Shown piece by piece: positions 21,962-35,338 of a stretch of DNA of 64,000 bases. The first letter of the stretch is position 1. Each line of letters opens with the position of its first letter. Made by a program: the position numbers and the translations under genes. The DNA is from Bryum argenteum. Lineage: Eukaryota; Streptophyta; Bryopsida; Bryales; Bryaceae. The DNA lies in contig CM073325.1 in assembly GCA_037043015.1 (NCBI GenBank), positions 20,811,001 through 20,875,000 of the forward strand. The letters run 5' to 3'. A model generated the notes under the pieces. That model was given only the letters and a program-made list of their open reading frames with translations. It had not been told where the DNA came from and made no database searches.

Positions 21962-24322
21962 TCAGTTCCAGAGGTGTACCAGATTCTCATGGCTCACGAA
22001 GTTCGGCCGCTTGTTCACATGGCTCAAGTGGCAAGTAACATCGGCTAAGGTTTGATCCCGTCTCAACCTGCTCTGCTCCATCCAATCCTCCACATGCCCA
22101 CCATTCGAGTGGTGCGGCATGAAACTGCAGGAAGATCGTGCATCCTCGACGGTACCAAACTCCTGCGGGGAGGACTGGTAATGGTGTTGATGTTGAAACT
22201 CGTACGAAGCTCGATGAGCTCGCGGGTCCAGCACGGTGAAACTGCATGGGTAATCATCCACCGTCAGTTCCTGCTTGCAGGTGAAGTTGAAGTGATGGTG
22301 CGGAGCAGTACTGTGGTGGTAATCTCCCTCTGCCGGATGACCTCCGGCGCTTCCTGTACCGCCTTGCTTGCTTACAAACTGCGGTGCCTCTGACAGTAAC
22401 TGTTGATGGTGGTGTTGATTGTTGTTGGAGGGGTTGTCGGGATCTGCATCGAAGGAGCATGATGTGTCCTCTTGGCTCTTTGTCTTGAAATTCTTCGTCT
22501 TTCGGAAAACTCGACACACTACCCACCCGTCTGATTCCTGTATCGATGTACGACTACTGTCAGGCCTTTCATGATTCGATGAATCTAAGTACTCATGATA
22601 TTAAAATGTGTGTGAATTACTGTAGCTCGTAGGACCCTACTGTACACCTGATTTCAGCTGTGTTGTGTCGGAACTCAGGTGCGTGATCCATTCAAGGCAA
22701 CTGGACTCAAAACCCTTACATGTATTAATTGGCCATGGTGGAGAAGAGAAGATATTCAGTACCTTCTTTTGAATGATGACCTCTACTAACTTCATGAGAG
22801 ATGAAGGACTACTAGTCAAGTGGTTGCTTCAAGTTCTTTGACTAGGTCAGGTCAGTGGTAACGTAGGTAAGGTATGTTCTGATGGACATATTTGACATAA
22901 GAAACATCAAAGTGTTCTATGGGAACGCTTATTAATGTTTCTTGAAGCTCTAATGTTCTCTACGTTGCAACGAAGATCATCAGTGAGATGAATGTACGAA
23001 AGACAAATATTTAAAAGGACTAGAGCGAGGAAGACCAAAGAGGATAACCATGAATCTTATAACCTAAATAACTCTAAGTTTTTATTATTTTAACTTCAGT
23101 TAAATGATGAATAGTACAAACTAAATGGTTATGGTTTCTTCAAGTAACAAACGTCAACAGAGTTTCTGGTATCTATTAGACTGGAGACCTTCAGTTTGCC
23201 ACAAAAGTGACTTCAAATAGCCCTAATCTACGAAATGTTCCCATCACTCGATCACAGCAAAATGACTAGATACGAATTGAAACAGTTCTCGCTTTCGAGT
23301 TTCATGCACAGGATCATCTTGAAGGCAGAATGACACATGTGAATGACTAGTACCAGCACCGGTAGGAACGTGAACATGACATGACTGATTTACGACCGAT
23401 TGAGTCATTACAGACATGTCGTATTGAACAGTACTACGTTTTTGGTGTGATGCTGAGATTCAGGATAGATTATTGAGAGCAGATTGGGAAATGGTTGCGA
23501 GAGTGAGGAAGGTGCGTGGGGTGGCTCGTGTGCTTACATGGTTGGGGCCAAGGCCGGGGCTGTGGCTGCTGTTGTCGGAGTCGAGGCGGAATTCGTGCAT
23601 GATCCAGTCTGTCTTTTGACCGTGGGGGGCGCGGCCAAGGTAGAAGACCAGCGTCTTGCGCATGCCGATCACATGGCGCTGCGTGTGGATGGGCTTGTCT
23701 CGCCCCGTCGCCTTCCAGAACCCCGCCGCCGTCGCGCGGTTCGCCCGGTTGCCCGTCGGGTACTTCTTGTCCTTGTGACTAAAGAAGTACCAGTCGCTCT
23801 GGTTCTCTGCCGCATCGTCCCCGATCCTGCACAGTTCTGAACACACCCGCTAGTATCAGACTTGCAAACCAGCTTGCCCACAATCCTCGTCTCTTACAAC
23901 TGGTACTAGTAATGACTACACATACATGTGGACTGAAAGCTTCGGAGCTCTAACTGCAGGAAAGATACACATTGACGAGATTCTGGATTTGTATCTGCAG
24001 GAGGATGCTTCAGCTTCTCGATTGCTGCTCGGAAACTGTTAGCGTCCGATTCCACTTGTGATAATGAATCTTGTGTTGAATTGTGAGAGCTAGAGTGACG
24101 AGTCGGTGGCTTACCATGGAGGTCCCAGGGCTCGATTTTGTAGAGATCGAGCTCCTGGATCAGCTGATCGCGCTGCGCTCGTCCCACTTTGCCGTGCAGA
24201 TAGTAGCCCACGAGCTCCTCGTCCGTCGGATGGAACCGGAAACCCACGGGGATCGGAGCTGCAGCAGCATTGCTGTTATTGTTGCTGTTGTCGTTGCTGC
24301 TGTTGCTGTTGTAGTTGGTCAT
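21962..24322 (-). CDS. NAC-domain transcription factor, VNS (VND/NST/SMB) class
   Basis: Nuclear DNA-binding activator family that directs terminal differentiation such as xylem and root-cap maturation. Three exons join cleanly: 24,322-24,115, 23,836-23,538 and 22,537-21,962, with GT-AG introns of 278 and 1,000 bp and phases 1 and 0, giving 360 residues. All five NAC subdomains are present: [18 protein letters not shown] (26-42); [16 protein letters not shown] (58-72); [21 protein letters not shown] (85-104) with [34 protein letters not shown] (126-145) with [19 protein letters not shown] (173-182). [22 protein letters not shown] and GWVVCRVF point to the VNS/SMB-BRN side of the family, not the ATAF or CUC groups. 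The N-terminus is an Asn/Ser run. The C-terminal half is His/Gln/Asn-rich and ends [11 protein letters not shown] chose the ATG at 24,322; the frame extends further only through a TTG. Exact orthology is unresolved. Confidence 0.92.
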
Positions 24323-26760
24323 TGCAAATCGTGTACCTGGCACCAATTTCGCCGATCAACATTCATTCGCGCCGGCCTTACTAGCTATCAGTACTGAAAT
24401 CCATACATATCGACACGCGCAGCTTCATGAACAGTTGAGAAAAATACAAAAACAACTGTAGAGCTCTAATCGGATCATTCCACTAACTTACATCGGACCA
24501 AGATTCACGACCCTGGGAAAGCGGGTCGGTCCTGAAAGATCTGAGCCTAGTCTAAGGACTCCGAGAATAGTGCGTCAGCCTAAGTAGGTCCTCTGTGCAA
24601 TGATCCATTCGATGGTCGAATCAAATTACTAGCTTCGACCACATAGAAAAAGCACCAGTTTATCTGGGTTGTCAGCCAGGTTGGTCTACCTGGTAAGTGG
24701 CGGTTAGTGTAAGTTCTATAAAAACACAGTTCTGAGACTGAGCCTGTGCCCCTCCACCAAGTTCCACGACTGTCTAGATTCTCCACAGGACCAAGTGTGC
24801 GCATTGAATAGTCGACAGTTCGACACCCCTCGCACAAAAGAACACACAGCTGAAGGCGCATGTGATCTGAGTGTATGTGCAACACCAGGCTGACAGTACG
24901 GCGTTCGAATTGAAGACGAGCTCTGGCTAGTCTAGAATCTGGGACCATTAATGAGGGGAGCTTCCCCGAGATCTAACATATTAAAGGACTCAGACAGGCT
25001 CTTCGGAAGATCTAAACTGCAACCATATCATCTAGACTAACGTTCCATTCACATGTTGACTGGTCGATCATCGTCATTCGCTACCACCCTCCTGCTCATT
25101 CGGAAGTGGAGCCTTGTCAGATTCAGACATCCTCCAGAGCTGTGTATGGAGGCCAATCAGTTCTAGTGGCGATCGAGCGCGACCACTATTCAAGCGTGGA
25201 CCAGGGACTGGCCCCGTCTTGTTAGAGAGCTATACCGACCATGAGCTTTGTTACTTAATTAACGTCAGTAACTGGAAATGCCAAGGACGGCTTGCTGATT
25301 AAGGACACTTAACTAGCCTGATCAAACTTAAGTCACGAGATAGATCGCAGTCCACATGTTCCGCTCAGTCTTGTGAAACAGGTCCATAATCCTTGAACTC
25401 GTTCCGAAGGAGAATACAGTCAAATGTCATGCGCGCGATTATCGGAACATGCTTGTCGGAGTAAATCTGTACTCACTGATTTCTTTTCCATCTAACGTGG
25501 ACTGCCTTGCTCTGAAAGTAGTTAGAGTTGCAAACACGAACCGCCAAGCCTGATTCTTACGTTAGAAAGGCAAAGACGAACCGCCAGCCTGATCCTTGCG
25601 AGTAACAGCAAAATCGATCAGCAGTTCGGTTTTCCTATATCAGCAAGCGATCCTTAAAGCCGTTGCTGCGATTGAAACATACACTCAGAATAGCCAAAGC
25701 CATAATCGTCGACTTGGCTGTATCAGCAAGCGTTCCTTACGTCCGCTGCTGCTATTCATACAAAACTTAGAACAGCAAGAGCCATCATCGTCAACTTGTC
25801 TGTACTAGCAAGCGATCTTTCCGTTCGTTGCTGCGATTGAAACAAATACTCAGAACAGCAAAAGCCATAGTCTTCAACTTGATTGTATTAGTAAGCGCCC
25901 GAGTGACTACGCCCCATTTTTAAACTAACGTACACCACCACCGGCGATCCTTACGTCCATTGCTGCGATTGAAACTCTGAACAGCAGAAGCGAAAATCTT
26001 GGGCTTGACTGTATTAGCAAGTGACTTCATGGCTCTCTCAGCGTGCATGCAAGTTTTCCAACACAGACGAGGGTTGCAGAGTTAGTAAAAACTCGAGAGT
26101 GACCACCAACCTGAGGCTTGAAGCGAGCAAACCTTTCCAACATGCAACTAAGCGGCCGATCGGCCGACGAAATTCCTTGTGCAGGCAACGTCGGAAGCCG
26201 GATCTCAGACACCACGCGCTACGCAGAGATCGATGTATCGACTGCAGGGTGATATGGGAATTCGAGAAAGTAACCCCAAGCGACACTGGACGGTGCGTGC
26301 ACGCGGGGCGGGGATCTGCTAAAAAAAAACTGAAACAGCGACAGTCAGGGAAGGATCGGATCGGCTAGGCCGGAAGGCGAGGTAGCTAGCTAGGGAGCGA
26401 GACAGTGGATGAAGGTGCTGGCACTGCAGGATCATTGCGGCGCCCAGGCACTCTTGTTGTGCGGGCGCGCAGCAGCAACTCCAAGGCTCGACCTGTCCAA
26501 CCCCGGAAGCAAGCCACTCAAGGCCGCATCAAGGAACATTGGTACGGGCTGGCTGGCTAGCTATCCTCCGCTTGACCCCACCCCTGTATTCCATTCTTTC
26601 TAGCTTCCCCTCCACTAGTGCTCCTGCCTGCCTGAACCCCAACACCCCGCCACTGTACTGTACGTTACCATCTCTTTTTTATATAAACTTTACCGGCGCC
26701 CTTATTACTACCCGCATTCCGACTACCTTCATCAAGTAAATATCATTGGACGATGGAAGC
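24323..26760 (-). promoter_or_regulatory. Upstream region of the NAC gene, possible long leader
   Basis: No coding sequence is recognisable between the NAC start and 26.7 kb. A TATATAAA lies on the minus strand at 26,678-26,685, but the site is nearly palindromic and also reads as TATA on the plus strand. A splice-acceptor-like GGTGCCAG lies 14 bases before the ATG, so a 5'-untranslated intron is possible. The stretch at 26,100-26,560 is GC-richer than its surroundings, as often seen around plant promoters. All of this is inference from position and composition. Confidence 0.25.
25641..26015. repeat. ~83-bp tandem repeat upstream of the NAC gene
   Basis: Unit begins CAGCAAGCGATCCTT and contains GTTGCTGCGATTGAAAC, ACTCAGAACAGCA and TCGACTTGGCTGTAT-like words. 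Unit starts fall at 25,641, 25,724, 25,806 and 25,890. The fourth unit is interrupted by about 45 unrelated bases. A shorter duplication (GACGAACCGCCAGCCTGAT-like) precedes it at 25,535-25,600. Confidence 0.8.
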
Positions 26761-27290
26761 AAGCGTCAATTATAGAACCAGTTTGCGCTCTTACTTAGAT
26801 AGTTTTGTCATGCCTTGATTCTCAAGGTTGGTGCGCCGTTTGTTTATTAATCTCACTGATAAGTAGTCACGACTGAGATTGCCTTGTGTGTGCGATGATT
26901 GGACCGAGAATGAACTTGTTGATTTGAGTATGATTGAAGTTGCTGCTGTGCAGATAATTATCCATTTGTTTCGCTTTTGGACATTCAACGTAGTACTCTT
27001 CATGACAAGTTGATATATTTAAAAGGCTTTGTTATGTGAATTGACTCAGGACTGATAATATCTCCAACTTGTGTGGAATCAAAGATTCTTTATGCGTGAC
27101 TCTAATCTATATCTTTTACAGCAATGTTAATTCGGTTTGCGGTTCATGGTCAACAAGTAGAATGAGTATGAGTGATTTCATTAGGACCTCATTCTGAGTT
27201 TTAGCATCGATGACAACGTAACTTGCGTCAACCAAGTAAGCAACATTTGGCTATAGTTTATTGATTTCCTTATCGATCGGTGTTATATTT

Positions 27291-27554
27291 AACCCCAATT
27301 CCGTTAAAATGGTATTATTCCGGTAAAATGGCACACCTCAAGTCCTCAACTTTCTGAACTGTAGTTCAAAAACCATGTGATATAACAGAATTTTAAGGTG
27401 ATATTAGGGAAAATGAGTGACAATGTATATAAAGAAGTGATATTACAAAAGAATTGTGATATTACAAAATATACCATTTTATATGAGCACAAATGTAAGA
27501 TCCAGTGTGACAAAATGGCACATGGAATAGTGCCAGTTTAACGGAATTGGGGTT
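27291..27554. mobile_element. 264-bp AACCCCAATTCCGTTAA element with ATTT target duplication
   Basis: Ends are AACCCCAATTCCGTTAAAA and TTTAACGGAATTGGGGTT, flanked on both sides by ATTT (27,287-27,290; 27,555-27,558). Shares internal GGTAAAATGGCACACCTCAA and GTGATATTAC words with the copy at 40,582. Confidence 0.8.
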
Positions 27555-27559
27555 ATTTG

Positions 27560-28427
27560 CAATCAACAGGTGAGTGTATTTTACAGCTATTGTAAATAGG
27601 TGAGTTATCCTTGACTCTAAGATCATCTATATGAACTAGAATGTATGAATTGTTTGTATTGACAGAGGTTATAATGTTATGTGCAGAAGATCTCTAAGTA
27701 TTGAGTTAACAGACATGGTCTTCAATCATTGATAAGCTAAATATTAAAATCATGAAACCACGTATTTTATGTTTCAAGTTGAGTTAGTACATGATTTTGA
27801 ATGAGATGGTCAATTTTCCCAAAAGTCCTAGATGGCCATACTTGTTATATTTAGACACTTTGAGACTTTGAGGATACTTTATATCTGTTGGATAAAACTT
27901 GAATGCAACCTTTGGGCAATAAAGGTATTCATGTATATATTGATATGTAAAAGCCTCAAACTAGCAAAAAGATTCAATATTGAACATGTAGAACGGTTTT
28001 TCTTTATTCTCGGATAAAATATGGGACTCCAAATTGTCTCAATGGGCATCTAGGGACTAGGGGTAGCAACCTTCAACCTTTGTCCACAATAAGTATTTTA
28101 ACCCTTACATGGTTTGACTCATTGGTAAAAAAAAGAATACATTCTCAAAGAAAGTGTTATAAGTGGAAATAAAGATATGTTATTCGAATCTCAATTGTAC
28201 AATCTTGTAGTAGACATATTGAACATCATGTGGCTCAAATTTTGAGTCATGAGTCGTCATAGATAGAGAGATAGTAACATCTTAGTACTTAAAGAACATC
28301 ACAAAATCTCAGCATTTTCAATTTGAAGTAAAAATGCTACCAATAGACTTATTGTAATGAAAAAGCTACCAACTACAAAAATGTCTACCTTCATCTCAAT
28401 GACACCCTTGAATGAAAATATCTATGG

Positions 28428-28469
<42 letters not shown>

Positions 28470-31400
28470 GAAGTGCAAATAATTGTCTTGTAATGGTGAA
28501 AATTGCCAAAAAATTTACAAAGGAAAATTAGTCCAAAACTCAACCCTTGGCACACAAATCTACGCCTTATCTTCAATACATCTTCGATACTCTCAAGGTT
28601 TCGATCACCAAGACTAGACTCTACTTGGAACCCATCCAAAAAAATAAAGTTAAGATCCAACGGTGGATGAAGGAGATATAGCTCCTCAAAAATCATCCAT
28701 TTATTCACTTTTTTCATTGTAGAAACTTTATCGCAAATTCAGTACCAAAAAAATTTGGATAAAACATTTCAAACTAGAAATTTTTTAGCCTTCATCTTAA
28801 GATCATAATTTTGTAAAAATAATTCATGAAACATTTATGGATTTCCATGATAGCCTCCCAATGGCAAAACATACCCCATGTTTTGCCAACTCAAAAATAA
28901 GAGCTACCTTCACAAAAATTCATGCCATTTATTCATCCTTCATTTTATGGGTTTGAAAATTTCATTACACAAAGTAGATTTCATTTGAGTCGCAACTCAA
29001 GTAATTTCATTCAATACGGACTCCAGATGAAGAAGTTATGACTCTTCAAAGTTGTTGCAGTCATCCAAAATGTTAATTTTCGACATTAGGCCCGGTGAAG
29101 GGTTAATCAGAAATTAAAGATTTAGGTTTTTTTACAAGATGATTCAAATAATTTTAATTGTAAGATATTGTACACTATAAGCATGAGGATTTTAATAATG
29201 ATTGGTTTTTTTTCACCACATGGATTTGAACTTTAAAGATCCATGATTTTGATTCAAAGGGGTAATAAGGAAATTCTTGGGCAATAAAATAGAGCAAGCA
29301 TTGCACATGACTTGTGAGTGTAAACCTAATCAAGAACACAACCTCTCTTGTTGATACATTGCACAAATGGAGTAACTTACCAATCTCCAATTTATCATAT
29401 AATCATTTGCTTAAGGTCTAGAAATTCATGTGAAAGGCTCGTAATACGTGTATGTATACAAGAACACAACACTTCAATACTTCATTATTTAAATTAAAGG
29501 AAAACATGAACAAAAATAGGGCATTTACATTTTTAGATTTTCCCCTAATACATCATTCCAATTAAATAACCTTTAATGATTTTGACTAATGAAAATTGAC
29601 TAAGTGAATCACAAGTGACCCTCACAACCTTGTCCAGAACTTTTAAAATTGGGCACTTCAATCGAAGTGCCCACATCATGTTGATGTGACAAGCTAGTTG
29701 GTGTGCACTTTGATCACCAAATTTTCTATACAAAATTTAGCTGTTCTATTTCTATTTAGAAGCTTATAGAAAAAATTACAAGCGCAAATGAAATTATGTA
29801 AAATACAAATGAAAGTAAGCTCACCTACAATCCGCTTTGTGTAAGTTTATCTTTTAAAGAGATTCTTAAGTTGGAAGTAGACGGTTGTCAGAACTCTCAA
29901 TCAACGACAATTTGGTTGGTTTAGTCTTTAAAGATAAAATTAAAATAAAATAAAATCTAAGGAGTATTCTAGTTTTGGTGTTCCAAGCAATTGTAAATTA
30001 ATTCTTCTAATATTTGCTAAGAACAAAAATTCCTGACAACCCAAACAATAATTACATTGTGGTTGATTAGGACTTTCAAAGGCATGTCAAGCCTATAGAA
30101 AGAACATTTCATTTTGATGAATTCTTTTACGCTTTAAATTTGGTTGGATTAGTTTTATTCGTAGTTTACAAAACTTCATTTAACCAAGTAGTTTTTTTTT
30201 TCTTTTTTTTCTTTTTTTTTCTTTTTTTTTTTCTTTTTTTTTTCTTTTTTTTTTCTTTTTTTTTCCTTTTTTTTTCTTTTTTTTTTTCTTTTTTTTTTCT
30301 TTTTTTTTTTTCTTTTTCTTTTTTAAACTATCAAACCCAAACATGCCAAGTTTGTTACATTGTCACTTGGATGATAATTCTCGACCAATCAAATTGCAAG
30401 AAGGTCAATTTGAGACCACAACTATTCAAATTACAACAATGAATAGTGAATTGAATCGCCTACAATTGAACCTATGAGCTTTCAAAAACATAGATAATAA
30501 TTTGATTATTTTCTTATTAAGTTTGTGAACGGTTGCTATATTCCTTTGAGGTTGATGTTAAGTTTTTATGGGACCCAAGCGACTATCATATGATTCCATT
30601 AACGGTTTTGTAGATAGGCAAGAACGAGAAGTCTAGAAGTATTCTCGGAAGGAATACATGGGGAGCTCTCCCATTGGCTTTGTGAACAAGATAATCAAAT
30701 ATTACCTGGTCACAAAAAAAAGGTTTAGGCTATTCTTTGAGAATGTACAAATGCTCAAACCTCCCAAAATTAATCTTTAATCGACATAGTGACCATTTTA
30801 CAAAACTAAATAATGTAGAATGAGTTTTGGTTTGGATTTTGTGCATGAGTCCATGCATGGATTTAGTAAAATATGGCATAATGGTCTAGTTGGTTCAATT
30901 TAAATTTTATAATTACTAGATAATAATTATAATTAACTACAATTGTTAAATTATATTGCAAAAGTATGGCTTTTCAACATTGTTTAAAATTGCAGTGATT
31001 TGTAATTGGTGTACTCTACACTACTCAATATTATTAGTGTAGTAAATTAAGTTTTATAGTTTTTATAGTATGTAGACTTATGCATATCATTAAGGGAAAT
31101 CTCTAATAGTATAGATTTGACTTCTTTAAAGCTGAATTTGTTAATTAGCAAATACAATGTCAATAATAGCAAGTCTTTTAACTTACAAGTAATTAGACTT
31201 ATTACATTCATTGTCCTTGTTATAGCAAGTAAGAATGCCAAGCTTATATCTACAATGTGTATATATTGTATTGTAATTACAATCATTTTTGAGATATCGC
31301 ATACGATTTATTAAGTATCAAAATAATAATTTCATAATAATTTGAAAAATAATTCACTTTTATATAGTTAGTTTTTTATTAATTTTTATGAACACATTAT

Positions 31401-31735
31401 TATTTCTAAACATGGAGTGTACCTAAAAAACATATAGCATCTAATGTAAAATTAATGAGTGACTTTGTGATAGTTATATGAACATCTACATTTGTAATAA
31501 AAATATTCAGATTTAGCACATCTTATACTTCTTACTATAAGAATTGGATAAAGGGTCCTCAAGTTCTTGAAGCTTTATTTAATACAATATTTTAAACGAA
31601 TATTAAGTAGATAATACCAAGTATTTAGTCGTTGTGAGAAGAATAAATTAAAGATATACAATTGATTCAAGATAATGACCATGAAATTTATAGATCTAAT
31701 TTCTAGCAAATCATATGTATAAGATCATTAACCTC
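27560..31735. other. Gene-free stretch with interspersed repeat and homopolymer tracts
   Basis: About 28,300-29,100 is a copy of an ~800-bp interspersed repeat also found at 57,740-58,480 and 59,690-60,480 (shared AATGCTACCAATAGACTTAT). A run of A lies at about 28,425-28,455, and a (T8-10 C)n tract at 30,190-30,323. Other sequence is AT-rich without coding signal. Confidence 0.55.
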
Positions 31736-31739
31736 TAAA

Positions 31740-32760
31740 GGGCATCCTGTAAAGAATGGATATTTCCAAGGCTCTAGATCGGGGATAAGAGCGTAACTCT
31801 CTATTTTTGCCAATAGAGCTTCAATCTATAGAAGTGGGTCAAGAATTTTCACTCCTCCCTCCATCATGGGTATGACCACCATATCCCATACGATTGGGGC
31901 TCGTGCGCTGCAATTCGGGTTACCTCTTCACATGAATTTTCTCACCAATGTACATATTTGGAGTAGCACACCTTTGCTAATGTTACTACAAGATGCTAGA
32001 TACCGAATGCTTGCAAGTATCACTTGATTGGCAACTAACATGTGTGCATCAAGAGATAGTGGAAGCTGTAACTAGACATAAAGCTTGCTTTAAATTCTGA
32101 CCATTACTTTGGCGTCTCTATCTTTTACTATCTTTTACTAACACACCTCGTCCAAGTAGCAAGACTAATAGAAAATGGCACTAATAAAAAGTGATATCCA
32201 AAATGACTTGTTTATAAAGACTCAAAGTCTTTATTTTAGTTGTGCTTCTAATGACATCTAAAAACAATAAAATAATAATAAAATTACTTTTTTATTTTTT
32301 ATTTTTTTGGTTATAGTAAGCATAGTATAGCTAATTATATTACTAAATAATTAAGGAAAAGCTACACATACACTAGTATATTTTGTTGTCATTAGAAGCA
32401 CAATCAAAACAAGCATCACTATGTCTTATTACGGACAAGTCATAAAGGTCATTACTTTTAGTACTATTTTCTACTATTAGAAATCCAAGTATCAAGTATG
32501 CTTTTTTTGTTTTTAGAGCACTTCAATCCCCAAACCTTTGCCCTAGGTCTAGTCACATTGTTTCTCCAAGGCCACATTGCAAACAACTTGTCTCGATTTA
32601 ACTCTACGCTGGAAGCTTGGCAGAAAGAGTTAATCACATAGTATATTCTCTGCAAGTTCTCTACCTATCTTGTCATTGGCAAAGCACTACATTCGTACAA
32701 TAGAGTTGTCTCCTGCCCAACTTCAAACCTTGAACCATACACTTAAACCATGTATGTGAA
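31740..32760 (-). pseudogene. LINE retrotransposon remnant (reverse transcriptase C-terminal part)
   Basis: On the minus strand about 32,660-32,500 reads LQRIYYVINSFCQASSVELN then RDKLFAMWPW and RAKVWGLKC. This matches the plant LINE reverse-transcriptase segment that usually reads F...ASG..LN..KS. About 750 bp further along, 31,860-31,750 reads GGVKILDPLL, a stop, then IEALLAKIESYALIPDLEPW, which matches the GGLGI.D...QN.ALL.K segment that follows. The order and strand agree with a single element, but stops and frameshifts interrupt it. It is non-functional. Confidence 0.6.
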
Positions 32761-33708
32761 GGCATCAGAAATTAATAGGTATGGATAGGGCGCTATGGGG
32801 CAAGCTTATTCTATTGATCTTGTGATTGGAAATCGGTTGAGATGTTTGCCATTAACCACAAGAGATGAGTGAGCACCTTCGTAAAGAAATGAAGTCATTT
32901 CATCCATTGATTGTTGAAATCAAGTTTCCTCATGGTTGCTTGAAGAAAACTCTAGTTCACTTGGTGATATGTTTTCTTGCGCAGTTTCTTGTGACCACTC
33001 GATTGCCTCCATTGATAGAAGAACTCTATTGAGAATGCATTGTTCTTGCACAATCAATGTCCGTGTAGAAATGATCACTTTGGGTAGATTCGGCTCCATA
33101 CAAATGGCGAGTGACTTTGCTAAAAGTTCATGACAATCATAGTTCTTTTTATCAATAGCACACTCATTGTCTCAAACCGACCAATAACTATGAATTTATA
33201 GCCCCAATTCTTCAAAAATAAGGTCATATTGATGTAAGTCATAGTCATTAAGAATTTGATATAATCCTGATCATTAGCGTATTATTACTATTATAGTGTC
33301 ATTCTAAAAATCACTTCTTTTATTCAATATCATTCAAAATTGATAAATACTACACGTACCATCTAACATTGACTTCTCCCAATTTTCGCTCAGTTACAAT
33401 GTTTATCTGACTTGCAAATTTGAAATGAGTGCCTAATGTTGTTCTTTAGATACTTGAGTCTATAGTTGAATAATTGAAAGAACTTCCTCCCTTTGAACTT
33501 TTGAGTAAGAATGGTTTCTTGATGAGTTTTCAATCAACACTTAAGGTGGAATGTTGGACTTTTGTTTAAACTTGACTAGAATGCTAAAAGAATTTGACTT
33601 GGCAATTAGCTCATGAAAGTAATCACCCTAATTGCATCAAACCATTCTTTAAGTCTATGTAGAACAATGGTAGTGGTGTGAAGAGGTCTACAAAGTTTTA
33701 GGAGAAGT

Positions 33709-34180
33709 TTAACCCCTAAACGACCTAGCCTAATTTTAGCCAAAAAACACATTTTTAAAAAAAGTGTCATAATTGAAAATGAAAATAAGCTATTAGATCT
33801 TTTTTATTTTTTCTTTTTAGAAATAAGTTCATAACCAAATTACAGTTTGAGTTCCAAAGGGCCCTAAGTCAAAACAATTACCAATTACACAAGGGCATCC
33901 TCCAAAAAAATTAGGAGCAAGCTCCAAAATTTTGAGAAATTTCAGAAAGAACTTTTGCACATCCTTTGTATGTTATGATCTTGCAAATAATAAACATCTA
34001 ACGGTCAAATTTTGGATGAGTGACTAAAACTAGGCTCATTTATAAGATCTTACATTCAGAAATCTAAAAATTGTTTAAAAAAAATTAAAAAATTCACACT
34101 CTGCGGAGTGCATAGAGGTAAAAAATCGTTGTTTTGAGATTTCAAACTCCAAAAACACACAAGGAAATTTACGAGGTTAA
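33709..34180. mobile_element. ~470-bp TTAA-bounded element (long type)
   Basis: Starts TTAACCCCTAAACGACC and ends GGAAATTTACGAGGTTAA. The right part contains GTGCATAGAGGTA and TTGAGATTTCAAACTCC. Inverted relatives begin at 39,980 and 41,232, and direct relatives lie at 38,030-38,345 and 52,380-53,094. Confidence 0.6.
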
Positions 34181-34310
34181 AATCATACGACAACATTATG
34201 TGAGAAAGTTGCCATGAAATGAAGTAGATGACATGAAAAAACCGTTCGATATGGGAGTTTTTTAGACTTTGACATATGTTTCAATTGTATAGATTACTTC
34301 TAACACTTTG

Positions 34311-34560
34311 TTAACCCCTCCTTAAAACCCAAAACAAGTTTTGTAGGTTCCCGCAGGAGAAAAACTCAACCAACTTTGACCATTATAATCTCACAAATGA
34401 GGAAGAATGAACGGTTCAAATTTGGTACGTGAGAAGAACGTCAAGTGAACTTTGAGATCTTACGGTTGAATCTCTTAAATAATGCTTGGATTGAGATTTT
34501 TTGAGCTTAATCTAGACGAAGGTCAAATTTTGTGACATAGCAAGGAGATTTAGGGGTTAA
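34311..34560. mobile_element. 250-bp TTAA-bounded MITE (short type, copy 1)
   Basis: Bounded by TTAACCCCT at the left and TTTAGGGGTTAA at the right. Interior carries CAACTTTGACCATTATAATC and GATCTTACGGTTGAATC, shared almost word for word with 37,539-37,806. Confidence 0.8.
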
Positions 34561-35338
34561 GGTCTATAATATCATACTTAGTGATACTAAAGGTGCCTCT
34601 ACTTTACCCAATCTTAGGATATGTTTGTACATAGTGATAGAGAGAATGTCAACGATGAACATAGTCCTTAAATGTTGCTAGATTCATTGCTCACACTACT
34701 TGCTAAGGTGCACCAATTCTTGCTGACAACTTACAACTGAAGTATTTAGCTCACTTATTTAATATTTAAACAGGCTTTTTCTGTTATTATCAGCTAATAT
34801 GAGCTCTGCCTGGCTTATAAATCTAACCCACAAATAGCATTGAAGACAAAAGATGAATAAAGTGTCTACATCAAAAGCATGCCTCACTGTACACTTCACT
34901 TTTCATGCTCAAAAAGATCAAGTCTACAACAAGCATACTTGTGCTTTTTAAAAGGTACTAGACTCACCCTAGAGGAAGGGTGAGTCTAGTGTAGGAAGTC
35001 TACACATATCTTAACCCTTAAACGCCCAAAATTGGATCACCGCATTGTTTGGACTTGGGCATCATGAATAGTGCACTTTTTGAACTTGGGCAGCATGAAT
35101 GAAACAATCAATGATCAGCTTGCAACCTCCGACAAGGTTATGTACAGTACAACCCCAACCTACCTTACCACAATCCTTTCAAAGCGCAAAATCACTTGTA
35201 CAACATTGTGATTTGAATTGTAAAATGAATGCATCATAAGAAGGTGACCAGTTTGACATCAAAAGTTGAGTATAATGAGAGCAATGGAGCTGATTCTGTT
35301 GGGGAAAAGTTACTCGTGCTTCCTTGGGTGTTTAGAAG
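34561..35338. other. No gene seen
   Basis: AT-rich sequence. The only structure noted is a short inverted repeat, ACTCACCC followed by GGGTGAGTCTAG, near 34,960-34,990. Confidence 0.4.

Noticed and set aside
22052..22393. Plus-strand ORF over NAC exon 3
   Set aside because: Shadow frame of the NAC coding strand, with no independent support.
23484..23840. Plus-strand ORF over NAC exon 2
   Set aside because: Antisense shadow of the conserved NAC domain.
24320..24346. Earlier start for the NAC protein (VPGTRFA extension)
   Set aside because: It depends on a TTG codon; the first ATG in frame is at 24,322, and the extension overlaps an acceptor-like GCCAG.
30140..30442. Poly-Phe ORF
   Set aside because: Produced by the (T)nC tract at 30,190-30,323.
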